Of a stretch of 64,000 nt of DNA, positions 9,683 through 18,058 are shown piece after piece (position 1 is the first letter of the stretch; the number at the start of each line of letters is the position of its first letter). The notes under the pieces were generated by a model. The model was not told the origin of the DNA and did not search any database. It saw only the letters and a list, made by a program, of their open reading frames with translations. The position numbers and the translations under genes are program-made. The stretch covers positions 124,001-188,000 of the forward strand of contig NZ_JBHTCX010000011.1 in NCBI RefSeq assembly GCF_042666875.1, in the 5' to 3' direction. The stretch is from Brachybacterium sp042666875 (GTDB lineage Bacteria > Actinomycetota > Actinomycetes > Actinomycetales > Dermabacteraceae).

Positions 9683-9716
9683 CCCCGTAGTGCAGCCAGG
9701 AGGTTGCACTACGGGG
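9683..9716. promoter_or_regulatory. Palindromic operator upstream of the SRPBCC-ArsR pair
   Basis: CCCCGTAGTGCA (9683-9694) and TGCACTACGGGG (9705-9716) are perfect 12-bp arms; allowing one mismatch extends them to 15 bp around AGGA. A possible -35 TTGCAC overlaps the right arm. It sits 63 bp before the SRPBCC gene that is coupled to an ArsR regulator, fitting autorepression. A terminator of the upstream gene is the alternative, but there is no T-run. Confidence 0.55.
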
Positions 9717-9779
9717 CAGGTCGTGCCACGCTGGTCGCACGCGGCCAGGGCGGTCGCGCCCCGATCACAGGAGCCCGCC

Positions 9780-10274
9780 ATGACCAGCGACCCCACCTCC
9801 CTTCCGGGTGACGACGTCCGCCTGACCACGGACGACGTGCCCGACGAGATCATCCGCAGCATCCACATCGACGCGTCGGCCGAGACGGTGTTCGCCATCA
9901 TCAGCGAGCCCGGATGGTTCATCAATGACGGCGAGTATCGCCCGCATGAGATCGAGACCGACGGGGACGTCGCCCGGGTGGTCGACCCGGTCCATGGGGA
10001 GTTCTCCCTCGGCATCGAGGCGCTCGAGCCGCCGCGTCGCGCGGTGTTCACCTGGCTCGGCGGCCAGGCCGGAGCACTCGACGACTGCCCGAAGAACACC
10101 GTCGAGTTCACGATCGAGCCGGACGGGAACGGCGTGCAGCTGACCGTGCGCGAGCGAGGCTTCGCGGGGATCAGCTCCGACGCCGCTGTGCGCCGCGAGC
10201 GCTTCGAGGACAACACGAAGGGCTGGATCGAGGAGCTCGCCGTGGCGCGGACGCTCGCGGAGGCGTCTGCGTGA
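9780..10274 (+). CDS. SRPBCC/AHSA1-type protein
   Basis: This 164-residue protein has the AHSA1-like pattern DEIIRSIHIDASAETVFAII, an internal VFTWLGGQAG segment and a C-terminal helix with NTKGWIEELAVART. Its stop overlaps the GTG of the ArsR gene by 4 bp. This fused transcription with an ArsR regulator is a recurrent actinobacterial and rhizobial arrangement. The ligand is unknown. Upstream in-frame extension lacks a ribosome site; CAGGAG precedes the chosen ATG. Confidence 0.78.
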   Translation: MTSDPTSLPGDDVRLTTDDVPDEIIRSIHIDASAETVFAIISEPGWFINDGEYRPHEIETDGDVARVVDPVHGEFSLGIEALEPPRRAVFTWLGGQAGALDDCPKNTVEFTIEPDGNGVQLTVRERGFAGISSDAAVRRERFEDNTKGWIEELAVARTLAEASA

Positions 10275-10726
10275 ACGCGCCGCAACGGGCTGCCGACGAT
10301 CCCGCCGCGCCCGGTCACCCCGTCGGGCACACAGGACCTCGCCATGTCACGGCGTCCGAGGCGACGGCAGGGCGCCACCGGGGAGACCTCGACGGTCTGC
10401 TCGCCGAGGGGGCCGACGAGGTGTTCGCAGCGCTCGCCGACCGCACCCGTCGGCGGATCCTCGTGCGCCTGGCGGAGCAGCCCGATGACGCCGGGGCCGT
10501 AGCGCGCGACCTCGACCTCACCCGCCAGGCCGTCGCCAAGCACCTGCGTATCCTCGATGAGGCGGGGCTGGTCGAAGTCACCCGGCAGGCCCGCCGCCGC
10601 GTCCACGACGTCCACCCCACTCGCATCCGGGAGGTGTCCGACCTGCTCGGCGTCGTCGCCCGCGGCTGGGACCGCCGACTGGCACGGATCAAGGAGCTGG
10701 CCGAGGGCTCCGGCCCCGGGGCGTGA
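10271..10726 (+). CDS. ArsR-family transcriptional regulator
   Basis: This 151-residue regulator has a winged helix from about residue 50: VFAALADRTRRRILVRLAEQ, then the recognition helix of DLTRQAVAKHLRILDEAGL. About 45 low-complexity residues precede it. No metal-binding ELCVCD motif is present, so it belongs to the non-metal ArsR group that usually accompanies SRPBCC proteins. It probably represses its own operon through the palindrome at 9683-9716. Confidence 0.85.
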   Translation: MNAPQRAADDPAAPGHPVGHTGPRHVTASEATAGRHRGDLDGLLAEGADEVFAALADRTRRRILVRLAEQPDDAGAVARDLDLTRQAVAKHLRILDEAGLVEVTRQARRRVHDVHPTRIREVSDLLGVVARGWDRRLARIKELAEGSGPGA

Positions 10727-10892
10727 GGTCTGGCTCGCCGGGTAACCGTCTTCGCCGCATGGTCGCGCGGGTCGAGTAGCCGCCTTCCCCGTGTGACTGT
10801 CCTGGCCGGGAGCCGCCTTCGCCGCATGGCCGCGCTCGTCGCGCGGATGCCCCGAGTTCCGCGGCCGACGACCGCTGTGCAGGTGAGAGGGC

Positions 10893-10904
10893 TACGCTCG
10901 CACC
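10893..10904 (+). promoter_or_regulatory. Probable leaderless promoter of fdhD
   Basis: TACGCT (10893-10898) fits a TANNNT -10 box and lies six bases before the ATG at 10905. No Shine-Dalgarno sequence is present. The rest of the 178-bp gap after the ArsR gene shows only an imperfect repeat of TTCGCCGCATGG. Confidence 0.45.
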
Positions 10905-11777
10905 ATGGGCAGGGTCACCGAGAGGACGCGGATCCGCACGGTCCGAGTGCGCGAGGGCACGCTGTATGCGGGCCGCAAGAGCGACCACGTCGCCGTCGAG
11001 GAGCCGCTGGACATCCGCCTGAACGGGCAGCAGCTGAGCCTGACCATGCGCACCCCGGGCCACGACGTCGAGCTGATCCACGGCTTCCTCCACGGGGAAG
11101 GGCTGATCGCCCACCGCGAGGACATCACCGAGGCCCGCTACTGCGACGGCGCCGTGGTCGAGGACGACAGCGGCTTCGCCCGCAACACCTACAACGTCAT
11201 GGACTTCACCACCACGCGCCCGCAGCTGCTGCCCCTGGCCACGAAGAACTTCACCACCACGTCCGCGTGCGGAGTCTGCGGCTCCGAGAGCATCGATGCG
11301 GTGCGCCAGAAGAGCCGGTACACACTGATGCAGAACTGGTCGCTCGACCCGCGCGTCATCCTCGGTGCCGCCCGCGCGCTGTCCGCCGAGCAGACCGTCT
11401 TCGCCCGCACCGGGGGCGTCCACGCCGCGGCTCTCGTCGACCTCGAGGGCAACCTGCTGGTGGTGCGCGAGGACGTCGGCCGGCACAACGCGGTCGACAA
11501 GGTCATCGGCTGGGCATTGCTCGAGGATCGCCTGCCCGTGCGGGACACCTTCCTCCTGGTCTCCTCGCGGGCCAGCTTCGAGATCACCCAGAAGGCCTAC
11601 ATGGCCGGGATCCCCTTGCTGGCCTGCGTCTCCGCGGCGAGTTCGCTGGCCGTGGACACCGCCGAGGAGTTCGGCATGACCCTGGTGGGCTTCACGCGCG
11701 CCAGCGAGGACGGCGATGGCCGGATGAACCTCTACACCCACCCCGACCGCCTCGACCTCCGCGACGTCGCCGGCTGA
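10905..11777 (+). CDS. fdhD: Formate dehydrogenase accessory sulfurtransferase FdhD
   Basis: FdhD moves sulfur from the cysteine desulfurase IscS to the molybdenum cofactor, which formate dehydrogenase needs for activity. The 290-residue protein contains the sulfur-carrying CGVCG loop (Cys122 and Cys125). It also has the conserved segments FARTGGVHAAAL and REDVGRHNAVDKVIG. Length is normal for the family. No formate dehydrogenase gene is in this window, so its client must be encoded elsewhere. Confidence 0.95.
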   Translation: MGRVTERTRIRTVRVREGTLYAGRKSDHVAVEEPLDIRLNGQQLSLTMRTPGHDVELIHGFLHGEGLIAHREDITEARYCDGAVVEDDSGFARNTYNVMDFTTTRPQLLPLATKNFTTTSACGVCGSESIDAVRQKSRYTLMQNWSLDPRVILGAARALSAEQTVFARTGGVHAAALVDLEGNLLVVREDVGRHNAVDKVIGWALLEDRLPVRDTFLLVSSRASFEITQKAYMAGIPLLACVSAASSLAVDTAEEFGMTLVGFTRASEDGDGRMNLYTHPDRLDLRDVAG

Positions 11778-11820
11778 TCCCGCCGCCTCGCACGTCACAT
11801 CGATCGTCCAGCGGCGGGAT
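11777..11820. terminator. Inverted repeat after fdhD
   Basis: ATCCCGCCGC (11777-11786) pairs with GCGGCGGGAT (11811-11820), starting at the last base of fdhD. The 24-nt loop is long and no T-run follows. It may terminate fdhD or overlap the promoter of the next gene. Confidence 0.35.
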
Positions 11821-11831
11821 ACTCTCGGCGC
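11820..11831 (+). promoter_or_regulatory. Probable leaderless promoter of the ASCH gene
   Basis: TACTCT (11820-11825), six spacer bases, then the GTG at 11832, with no ribosome-binding site. The geometry matches the fdhD promoter. Confidence 0.45.
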
Positions 11832-12386
11832 GTGACCCCCGTCGACGAACCTCCCGCCCCAGCCGCCGCGAACGAACCCGCCGTCACATGCGTCGAACCT
11901 GCCGTCGCTCCCGACTACGCCGAGTTCTGGGCGGAGGCCCGCGCTGCGCGCCCGTCCTTACCGGCCGGGATGCCCGAGGCCTGGGCGTTCGGCGCGACTC
12001 CGGAGCACGCCGACGGTCTGCTCGCACTGGTGCTCGAGGGGACGAAGACGGCAACGGCCTCCTCGCTGTGGGACTACGAGGAAGAGGGGGAGCCGATCCC
12101 CGCGGTCGGCGATCTCTCGATCATCCTCGACGGTGCCGGCGTTCCGCGCGCGGTGCTCGAGGTGACCGCGATCGACATCGTTCCCTTCGATCAGGTCAGC
12201 GACGACCATGCCCACTCCGAGGGCGAGGACGACCGCACCCTGGGAAGCTGGCGGAGGATCCACGAGACGTTCTGGCGTGAGCACTCCTCGCGCGGCTTCG
12301 CGCCCGACATGCCCGTGGTCTGCGAACGCTTCCGCGTCCTCCACCGAACGTCGGCGGGTCCGACGGGTGCCGATGAGCGCAGCTGA
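11832..12386 (+). CDS. ASCH-domain protein
   Basis: This 184-residue protein contains an ASCH (PUA-like) fold. After a 35-residue Pro/Ala-rich start come the helical AWAFGATPEHADGLLALVLEG and the motif GTKTATASS. The latter is the G-x-K-x-[TS] loop expected to bind RNA or a nucleotide. Later strands read ILDGAGVPRAVLEVTAIDIV. A few ASCH proteins cleave N4-acetylcytidine, but most are uncharacterised. It converges on the SorC gene with an 11-bp gap. Confidence 0.78.
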   Translation: MTPVDEPPAPAAANEPAVTCVEPAVAPDYAEFWAEARAARPSLPAGMPEAWAFGATPEHADGLLALVLEGTKTATASSLWDYEEEGEPIPAVGDLSIILDGAGVPRAVLEVTAIDIVPFDQVSDDHAHSEGEDDRTLGSWRRIHETFWREHSSRGFAPDMPVVCERFRVLHRTSAGPTGADERS

Positions 12387-12397
12387 CGGTCGACGCG

Positions 12398-13357
12398 CTA
12401 CCGCAGGGACAGCAGGCTCGCGGCGGTGACCTCGTCGACCACGACGTCCGTGGCGACGCCGGCGCGCAGCGCGGCCCGCAGCGGCAGGGCCTTGCGCGTC
12501 CCGGCCGCGAGCAATAGCCGGCGGGGGATGCGGGCCAGCTGGACGGGGTCGGGCCCCGAACCCCGTGCGTTCATGTCGATGCCGCGGAAGGAGCCGTCGG
12601 CCCGCAGGAACACCGTGCACACATCCCCGATGGCGCCGTCGGCCCGCAGGGAACGGAGGTCCTCGCTGGTCAGGTAGTTGTTGGTGTAGACGTGGCTGGG
12701 GACCTCGGCGTCGAAGGCGCCGACGCTGAAGACGGCCAGGGTGCACTGGCGCTGCGTCTCCAGCACGCGCTGGACGGAACGCTCGCGCCACATGGCGTCG
12801 CGGGTGGCGGTGTAGTCGAAGAACGCGGGGACCGGGAAGTGGTGGACGGTCGCGTCCCACAGCGTCGCCGCCTGCGAGAGCACCGTGGAGACATAGGTGA
12901 GCCCGGAGCCCTCGGTGTTGATGGCCCCGTTGAGCTGAACGATCCGCAGCCCCGGCACCGGGCGCGGGCGCACGGCGCCCACCAGCGCAGCGATGGTGGT
13001 GCCCCAGGCCATGCCGATCGTCATGCCCGGCTCCAGCATGTCGTCGAGGTACCCGGCCCCTGCCTCCGCGACGGCTTCGAGGCGTTCGCGCTCCCCGTCG
13101 GCCGGGCCGGCGGCGATCACGTGCGCCGTCACCCCGTACAGCTGGGCGATCCGGCGCCGCAGCGCCTCGACCCGGTGATCGCTGGGCGGGCGCAGGGAGA
13201 TCTGCACCAGTCCCGCCTCGCGGGCATCGCGCAGCAGCCGCGAGACGGTCGAGCGCGAGACGGACAGCGCGCCGGCCACCGCCTCCATGGTCTGGCCCTC
13301 GTCGTAGTACATCCGTGCAGCATCGAAGGCCGTCTCGAGGCGTGTTCCCGGCGTCAT
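12398..13357 (-). CDS. SorC/DeoR-type regulator of the glycerol genes
   Basis: This 319-residue regulator has an N-terminal helix-turn-helix (YDEGQTMEAVAGALSVSRST). A large sugar-phosphate-binding domain of the SorC type follows, with GMAWGTTIAALVGAV, IGDVCTVFLRADGS and a C-terminal ATDVVVDEVTAASLL. It is divergently transcribed from glpD, 105 bp apart, so it very likely controls glpDFK in response to a phosphorylated metabolite such as glycerol-3-phosphate. Its binding site is probably the palindrome at 13369-13382. Confidence 0.85.
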   Translation of the reverse strand: MTPGTRLETAFDAARMYYDEGQTMEAVAGALSVSRSTVSRLLRDAREAGLVQISLRPPSDHRVEALRRRIAQLYGVTAHVIAAGPADGERERLEAVAEAGAGYLDDMLEPGMTIGMAWGTTIAALVGAVRPRPVPGLRIVQLNGAINTEGSGLTYVSTVLSQAATLWDATVHHFPVPAFFDYTATRDAMWRERSVQRVLETQRQCTLAVFSVGAFDAEVPSHVYTNNYLTSEDLRSLRADGAIGDVCTVFLRADGSFRGIDMNARGSGPDPVQLARIPRRLLLAAGTRKALPLRAALRAGVATDVVVDEVTAASLLSLR

Positions 13358-13368
13358 ACGGGCAGTCT

Positions 13369-13382
13369 TGCACGTTCGTGCA
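13369..13382. promoter_or_regulatory. Operator candidate between the SorC regulator and glpD
   Basis: TGCACGTTCGTGCA is a perfect 14-bp palindrome in the divergent intergenic region. A related half site (GCTGCAC) follows near 13397. It lies 12 bp upstream of the regulator start codon and about 80 bp before glpD. Confidence 0.55.
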
Positions 13383-13462
13383 CCACACTTGCGCGACGCT
13401 GCACGGAGGTTCGACGATGAGCGGAGTCGTCACAGAAGTCGTCATTCGCGAAGGAGCGTCAC

Positions 13463-15205
13463 GTGTCCGACCTGCATCGGTCCGCCCTCACCCCGGAGAA
13501 CAGGACGGAGCACCTGGCGCGCCTGCGCGCCGCGACAGCGGAGAACCCGCTGGACATCCTCGTGGTCGGCGGTGGCGTCAACGGCGCCGGCGCCGCCTTC
13601 GACGCCGCGACCCGCGGCCTGAGCGTGGGCCTGGTCGAGTCGCGCGACTGGGCCAATGGCACCTCCTCGCGCTCCTCCAAGCTCATGCACGGCGGCCTGC
13701 GCTACCTCCAGATGCTCGACTTCAAGCTGGTCGCCGAGGCCCTGCGCGAGCGCGACCTGCTGCTGGAGCACACCGCCCCGCACCTGGTGCGGCCCATCAA
13801 GTTCGTCTTCCCCTTCTTCAAGAAGGTCGTCGACCGCGCCTTCATCGGCTCCGGCGTGATGCTCTACGACGCCATGCAGTCCGTCGGCCGCAAGCGCGCC
13901 GTCCCCATGCACCGCCACCTCCTGCACGAGAAGATGCTCGAGGTCTTCCCCGCCCTGGACGGCGAGAAGGCAGTGGGAGCGCTGGAGTACTACGACGCCG
14001 AGGTCGACGACGCCCGCTTCGTGATGATGCTGGTGCGCTCCGCCGCGCAGCTGGACGCCTCGGTCGCCAACTACACCGCCGTCATCGACTACCTCCACGA
14101 CGAGCGCGGCCGCGTCACCGGTGCTCGCATGCGCGATCAGGAGACCGGCGAGGAGTTCGAGGCCCACGCCCGCGAGACCATCCTCGCCGGCGGCGTCTGG
14201 ACCCAGGAGCAGCAGGAGCTCGCCGGGGCCGACGCCGGTCTCGAGGTGCTCGCCTCCAAGGGCATCCACATCACCGTCGCCCGTGACCGCATCCCCGCCG
14301 CCCCGGACACCGGGATCATCACCCAGACCGAGAAGTCCGTCCTGTTCATCATCCCCTGGGACGAGTACTGGGTGATCGGCACGACCGACACCCCGTGGAC
14401 GCACGACCCGCGCACCGTCGGCGCCACTGCCGAGGACATCGACTACGTGATCGAGCACGCCAACGCCGTGCTCGCCGACGACCTCACCCGCGAGGACGTC
14501 ATCGGCGTCTACTCCGGCCTGCGCCCGCTTCTCCAGCCCGTCAAGAAGGGCAACGACTCCGGCTCCACGAAGGTCTCCCGCGAGCACACCGTGATGGAGA
14601 TCGAACCCGGCCTCAGCGCGATCGCCGGCGGCAAGTTCACCACCTACCGGGTGATGGCCGAGGACGTCGTCGATTTCGCCCTGAAGGACTCCGAGCCCGA
14701 CCGCAAGAGCCTCACCCGCTCCCTCCCCGTGATCGGCGCCCAGGGATTCACCGCCCTGCAGCGCGAGAAGGACCGCCTCGCCGCCCGCTACGGGTTCGAC
14801 GAGGTGCGCATGGAGCGCCTGCTGTCCCGCTACGGCGCCCTGCTGTCCGACGTGCTCGCGCTGATCGACGAGGACCCCTCCCTCGGGGAGCCGCTCGAGC
14901 ACGCCCGCTACCTCCGCGCCGAGGTGCTCTACGCGGTCCGCGCCGAAGGCGCCCGCCACCTCGCCGACATCCTCCAGCGCCGCACCCGCCTGGACTACGA
15001 GACGCCCGACCGCGGGACCGACGCCGCCGAGGAGATCGCCGCCCTCGTCGGCCCGGACCTCGGCTGGGACGAGGCCGCCCGCCGCCGCGAGATCGACTCC
15101 TACTGGGAGTTCATCGCCGCCCGCCTCGAGGGTGAGCGCGCCACCAGCGACGAGCTCGTCTCGACGCGCCTGGCCGAGACGACGGAGGTGCCGCCCCGGA
15201 CCTGA
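13463..15205 (+). CDS. glpD: Glycerol-3-phosphate dehydrogenase, FAD-dependent
   Basis: GlpD oxidises glycerol-3-phosphate to dihydroxyacetone phosphate at the membrane and passes electrons to quinone. The 580-residue protein has the FAD-binding VVGGGVNGAGAAFDAATRG near residue 35. It also has the SSKLMHGGLRYL segment and GGKFTTYRVMAEDVVD near residue 395. The GTG at 13463 follows GAAGGAG. It heads the glycerol genes; a strong hairpin separates it from the channel gene. Confidence 0.95.
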   Translation: MSDLHRSALTPENRTEHLARLRAATAENPLDILVVGGGVNGAGAAFDAATRGLSVGLVESRDWANGTSSRSSKLMHGGLRYLQMLDFKLVAEALRERDLLLEHTAPHLVRPIKFVFPFFKKVVDRAFIGSGVMLYDAMQSVGRKRAVPMHRHLLHEKMLEVFPALDGEKAVGALEYYDAEVDDARFVMMLVRSAAQLDASVANYTAVIDYLHDERGRVTGARMRDQETGEEFEAHARETILAGGVWTQEQQELAGADAGLEVLASKGIHITVARDRIPAAPDTGIITQTEKSVLFIIPWDEYWVIGTTDTPWTHDPRTVGATAEDIDYVIEHANAVLADDLTREDVIGVYSGLRPLLQPVKKGNDSGSTKVSREHTVMEIEPGLSAIAGGKFTTYRVMAEDVVDFALKDSEPDRKSLTRSLPVIGAQGFTALQREKDRLAARYGFDEVRMERLLSRYGALLSDVLALIDEDPSLGEPLEHARYLRAEVLYAVRAEGARHLADILQRRTRLDYETPDRGTDAAEEIAALVGPDLGWDEAARRREIDSYWEFIAARLEGERATSDELVSTRLAETTEVPPRT

Positions 15206-15216
15206 CCGCAGTCACG

Positions 15217-15243
15217 GGCGCCGGCCGAGCCTCGGCCGGCGCC
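15217..15243 (+). terminator. 13-bp GC hairpin between glpD and glpF
   Basis: GGCGCCGGCCGAG (15217-15229) and CTCGGCCGGCGCC (15231-15243) are perfectly complementary. In practice the inner pairs would open to form the loop. It starts 11 bp after glpD and lacks a T-run, so it could terminate partially or protect the 3' end. Confidence 0.6.
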
Positions 15244-15330
15244 GGTCGGGGTTCCCGCAGGCCACTGCCTGCACCCCGACGGATGCCACCGGCCCCGCAC
15301 CGCAGCGGGGTCGCTCGATGAGGAGGACCC

Positions 15331-16050
15331 ATGGCAACCATTTTTCTCTACGAGATCGCCGGCACGGCGATGCTCACCCTGCTGGGCGGTGGTGTCGTCG
15401 CCAACGTGATCCTGGGCAAGACCAAGGGCAACGGCGGCGGCTGGCTGCTGATCAACTTCGGCTGGGGCCTGGCGGTCTTCGCCGGTGTCTGGACCGCCTA
15501 CAAGACCGGCGCGCACCTGAACCCCGCGGTCACCGTCGGACTGCTCTCCAGCGGCGCCGGTGAATACGCCGACGGGATCCCGATCACCGTCGCCAACACC
15601 ATCGCCTACTTCGCCGCCGAAATCATCGGCGCTTTCCTCGGCGCCGTCGTCTGCTGGCTCGCCTACAAGACCCACTACGACGCCGAGACCGACCCGGGCA
15701 CGATCCTGGGCACCTTCTCGACCGGCCCGGAGATCCGCTCCTACGGCTGGAACGTCGTCACCGAGATCATCGGGACGTTCGTGCTGGTGTTCATCATCCT
15801 CATGTTCGGCAACACCCCGAACGAACTCGGCCCGCTGGCCGTGGCCCTGCTCGTGGTCAGCATCGGCGCCTCGCTCGGTGGTCCCACCGGCTACGCCATC
15901 AACCCGGCCCGTGACCTCGGCCCCCGCCTGGCCCATGCCATCCTGCCCATCCCGCACAAGGGCGGCAGCGACTGGGCCTACTCCTGGGTCCCGATCGTCG
16001 GCCCGCTGATCGGCGGCATCCTCGCCGGCGTCGTCAGCATGGCGTTCTGA
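15331..16050 (+). CDS. glpF: Glycerol uptake facilitator (MIP channel)
   Basis: This 239-residue channel has six predicted spans and both half-helix motifs: HLNPAVT near residue 65 and INPARD near 190. The aspartate after the second NPA is typical of glycerol-conducting channels, not water-only aquaporins. Position between glpD and glpK supports glycerol transport. AGGAGG precedes the ATG. Confidence 0.92.
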   Translation: MATIFLYEIAGTAMLTLLGGGVVANVILGKTKGNGGGWLLINFGWGLAVFAGVWTAYKTGAHLNPAVTVGLLSSGAGEYADGIPITVANTIAYFAAEIIGAFLGAVVCWLAYKTHYDAETDPGTILGTFSTGPEIRSYGWNVVTEIIGTFVLVFIILMFGNTPNELGPLAVALLVVSIGASLGGPTGYAINPARDLGPRLAHAILPIPHKGGSDWAYSWVPIVGPLIGGILAGVVSMAF

Positions 16051-16103
16051 GCCACCGCGTCACCCTTTTCAGAAGAACCCGCTCATCACACGAAGGAGTC
16101 CCG

Positions 16104-17639
16104 ATGAACGACCAGCAGCAGTACATCCTCTCGATCGACCAGGGCACCACCTCGACCCGCGCGATCGTCTTCGACCACGGCGGCCAGATCGTCGCCACCG
16201 GCCAGAAGGAGCATGAGCAGATCTTCCCCAAGTCCGGCTGGGTCGAGCACGACCCGGTGGAGATCTGGCGCAACACCCGCACCGTCGTGGGCCAGGCGCT
16301 GACCGGGGCCGACATCAACCGCCACCAGCTGGCGGCCGTCGGCATCACCAACCAGCGCGAGACCGCCGTGGTCTGGGACAAGAACACCGGTGAGCCCGTC
16401 TACAACGCGATCGTCTGGCAGGACACCCGCACCCAGCGCATCTGCAACGAGCTCGCCGGGGACGAGGGTCCCGACAAGTACAAGGAGCGCGTGGGCCTGC
16501 CGCTGGCGACCTACTTCTCCGGCCCCAAGATCAAGTGGATCCTCGACAACGTCGACGGAGCCCGCGAGCGCGCCGAGGCCGGCGACCTGCTGTTCGGCAA
16601 CACCGACGCCTGGGTGCTGTGGAACCTCACCGGAGGCCTCAACGGCGGCGTGCACGTCACCGACGTCACCAACGCCTCCCGCACGATGCTCATGAACATC
16701 GACACCCTCGACTGGAACGAGGACATCGCGGCGGACATGGGCATCCCGCTCTCCATGCTGCCGGAGATCAAGTCCTCCTCCGAGGTGTACGGTCACGGCC
16801 GCAAGAACGACCTGCTCATCGACACCCCGATCGCCGGCATCCTCGGCGACCAGCAGGCGGCCACCTTCGGTCAGGCCTGCTTCGAGATCGGCCAGGCCAA
16901 GAACACCTACGGCACCGGCAACTTCATGCTGATCAACACCGGCGAGGAGCTGGTGCGCAGCGAGAACGGGCTGCTGACGACGGTGGCCTACAAGATCGGC
17001 GAGAACAAGCCGGTCTATGCCCTGGAGGGCTCCATCGCGGTGACCGGCTCGCTGGTGCAGTGGGTGCGCGACAACCTGGGCATCATCAAGGAGGCCCCGG
17101 AGATCGAGGACCTCGCCAAGAAGGTCGACAACAACGGCGGCTGCTTCATCGTGCCCGCCTTCTCCGGCCTGTTCGCCCCGCACTGGAAGCCCGACGCCCG
17201 CGGCACCATCGTCGGCATGACCCGGTTCATCAACAAGAACCACATCGCCCGCGCCGCGCTGGAGTCGACCGCGTTCCAGTCCGCCGAGGTGCTCGACGCC
17301 ATGAACGCGGACTCCGGCGTCGACCTCACCGAGCTCAAGGTCGACGGCGGCATGGTCATGAACGAGACCCTCATGCAGTTCCAGGCCGACATCCTCGGGG
17401 TGCCCGTCGTGCGCCCGAAGGTCATCGAGACCACCGCGCTCGGCGCCGCCTACGCCGCCGGCATCGCGGTGGGCTTCTGGGACGGCGAGCAGGACGTCAT
17501 CGACAACTGGGCCGAGGACAAGCGCTGGGAGCCCGACATGGACTCCGAGACCCGCGACCGGTACCTGCGCCTGTGGAACAAGGCCATCGAGCGCACCTTC
17601 GACTGGGTCGACGACGACACCGAGGCGCTGTTCGGCTGA
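16104..17639 (+). CDS. glpK: Glycerol kinase
   Basis: GlpK phosphorylates glycerol to glycerol-3-phosphate, trapping it in the cell. The 511-residue FGGY kinase starts with ILSIDQGTTSTRAIVF (phosphate loop). It contains GITNQRETAVVWD, a substrate segment VWQDTRTQ and YGTGNFMLINTG near 270. AAGGAG lies just before the ATG. It completes glycerol entry, phosphorylation and oxidation with glpF and glpD. Confidence 0.96.
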   Translation: MNDQQQYILSIDQGTTSTRAIVFDHGGQIVATGQKEHEQIFPKSGWVEHDPVEIWRNTRTVVGQALTGADINRHQLAAVGITNQRETAVVWDKNTGEPVYNAIVWQDTRTQRICNELAGDEGPDKYKERVGLPLATYFSGPKIKWILDNVDGARERAEAGDLLFGNTDAWVLWNLTGGLNGGVHVTDVTNASRTMLMNIDTLDWNEDIAADMGIPLSMLPEIKSSSEVYGHGRKNDLLIDTPIAGILGDQQAATFGQACFEIGQAKNTYGTGNFMLINTGEELVRSENGLLTTVAYKIGENKPVYALEGSIAVTGSLVQWVRDNLGIIKEAPEIEDLAKKVDNNGGCFIVPAFSGLFAPHWKPDARGTIVGMTRFINKNHIARAALESTAFQSAEVLDAMNADSGVDLTELKVDGGMVMNETLMQFQADILGVPVVRPKVIETTALGAAYAAGIAVGFWDGEQDVIDNWAEDKRWEPDMDSETRDRYLRLWNKAIERTFDWVDDDTEALFG

Positions 17640-17700
17640 CGCCGCTGCGCGGCTGTGACCGCGCGCCAATGCACGGCTGCACGGCTGCGACCGCGCGCCG
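17640..17700. repeat. Small repeated hairpin region after glpK
   Basis: GCGCGG (17647-17652) and CCGCGC (17659-17664) form a stem with a 6-nt loop. The 18-bp segment CGGCTGYGACCGCGCGCC is repeated at 17650-17667 and 17683-17700. It is a possible transcription end for the glp genes. Confidence 0.4.
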
Positions 17701-17769
17701 CGTGGAGCACCCCCTCCCAGGGGCCGGAATCCGACATGGATAACGGCCCGCTGGAGGGGGTGCTCCACG
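17701..17769. repeat. Palindromic element, family B copy 1
   Basis: The 16-bp arms CGTGGAGCACCCCCTC and GAGGGGGTGCTCCACG are perfect complements, at 17701-17716 and 17754-17769. The inner 61 bp (17705-17765) match the element at 57831-57891 in length, in arms and in the central ATAACGGCC. Intergenic, between glpK and putP. Confidence 0.7.
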
Positions 17770-17850
17770 CGAGGCGTTCCGTACACGGGATGAGGTACGC
17801 GAGGTGTTCCGTGCATGGGGTGCTCCACGCGAGACGTTCCGTGCACGGGG
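17761..17850. repeat. Three tandem 30-bp repeats
   Basis: Units start at 17761, 17791 and 17821 with an exact 30-bp period. Each contains CGCGAG followed by GTTCCGT and CACGGG variants. Units 1 and 3 begin with TGCTCCACGCGAG, the right arm of the overlapping palindrome. No spacers, so not a CRISPR. 17851-18058 holds only a putative -10 TAGGCT (17992-17997) and the putP ribosome site. Confidence 0.6.
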
Positions 17851-18058
17851 TGGGTGCGCGCCGGGACTGGCCCTGCGGCCGTTTGCGGGAGGGGACGGGA
17901 TGTGAGATAGGTGGCGCCCGTGCCCAGTGACGATCCGGCTACGACTGCCGCGCCAGCTCGTGATCCGGGTGAGTATCCGGCTACCCGCGCGTAGGCTCAG
18001 CGCCACCCATCGCACCCCCGCTTCCCCTGAGACCCCACTCTGAGATCGGAGCCTCCTC

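Noticed and set aside
17761..17850. CRISPR-like array
   Set aside because: The units are directly adjacent without spacers, number only three, and no cas genes are present.
17640..18058. A small protein encoded by the 30-bp repeats (minus strand, 10-residue periodic)
   Set aside because: The periodic frame is a by-product of a 30-bp DNA repeat and continues antisense through glpK.
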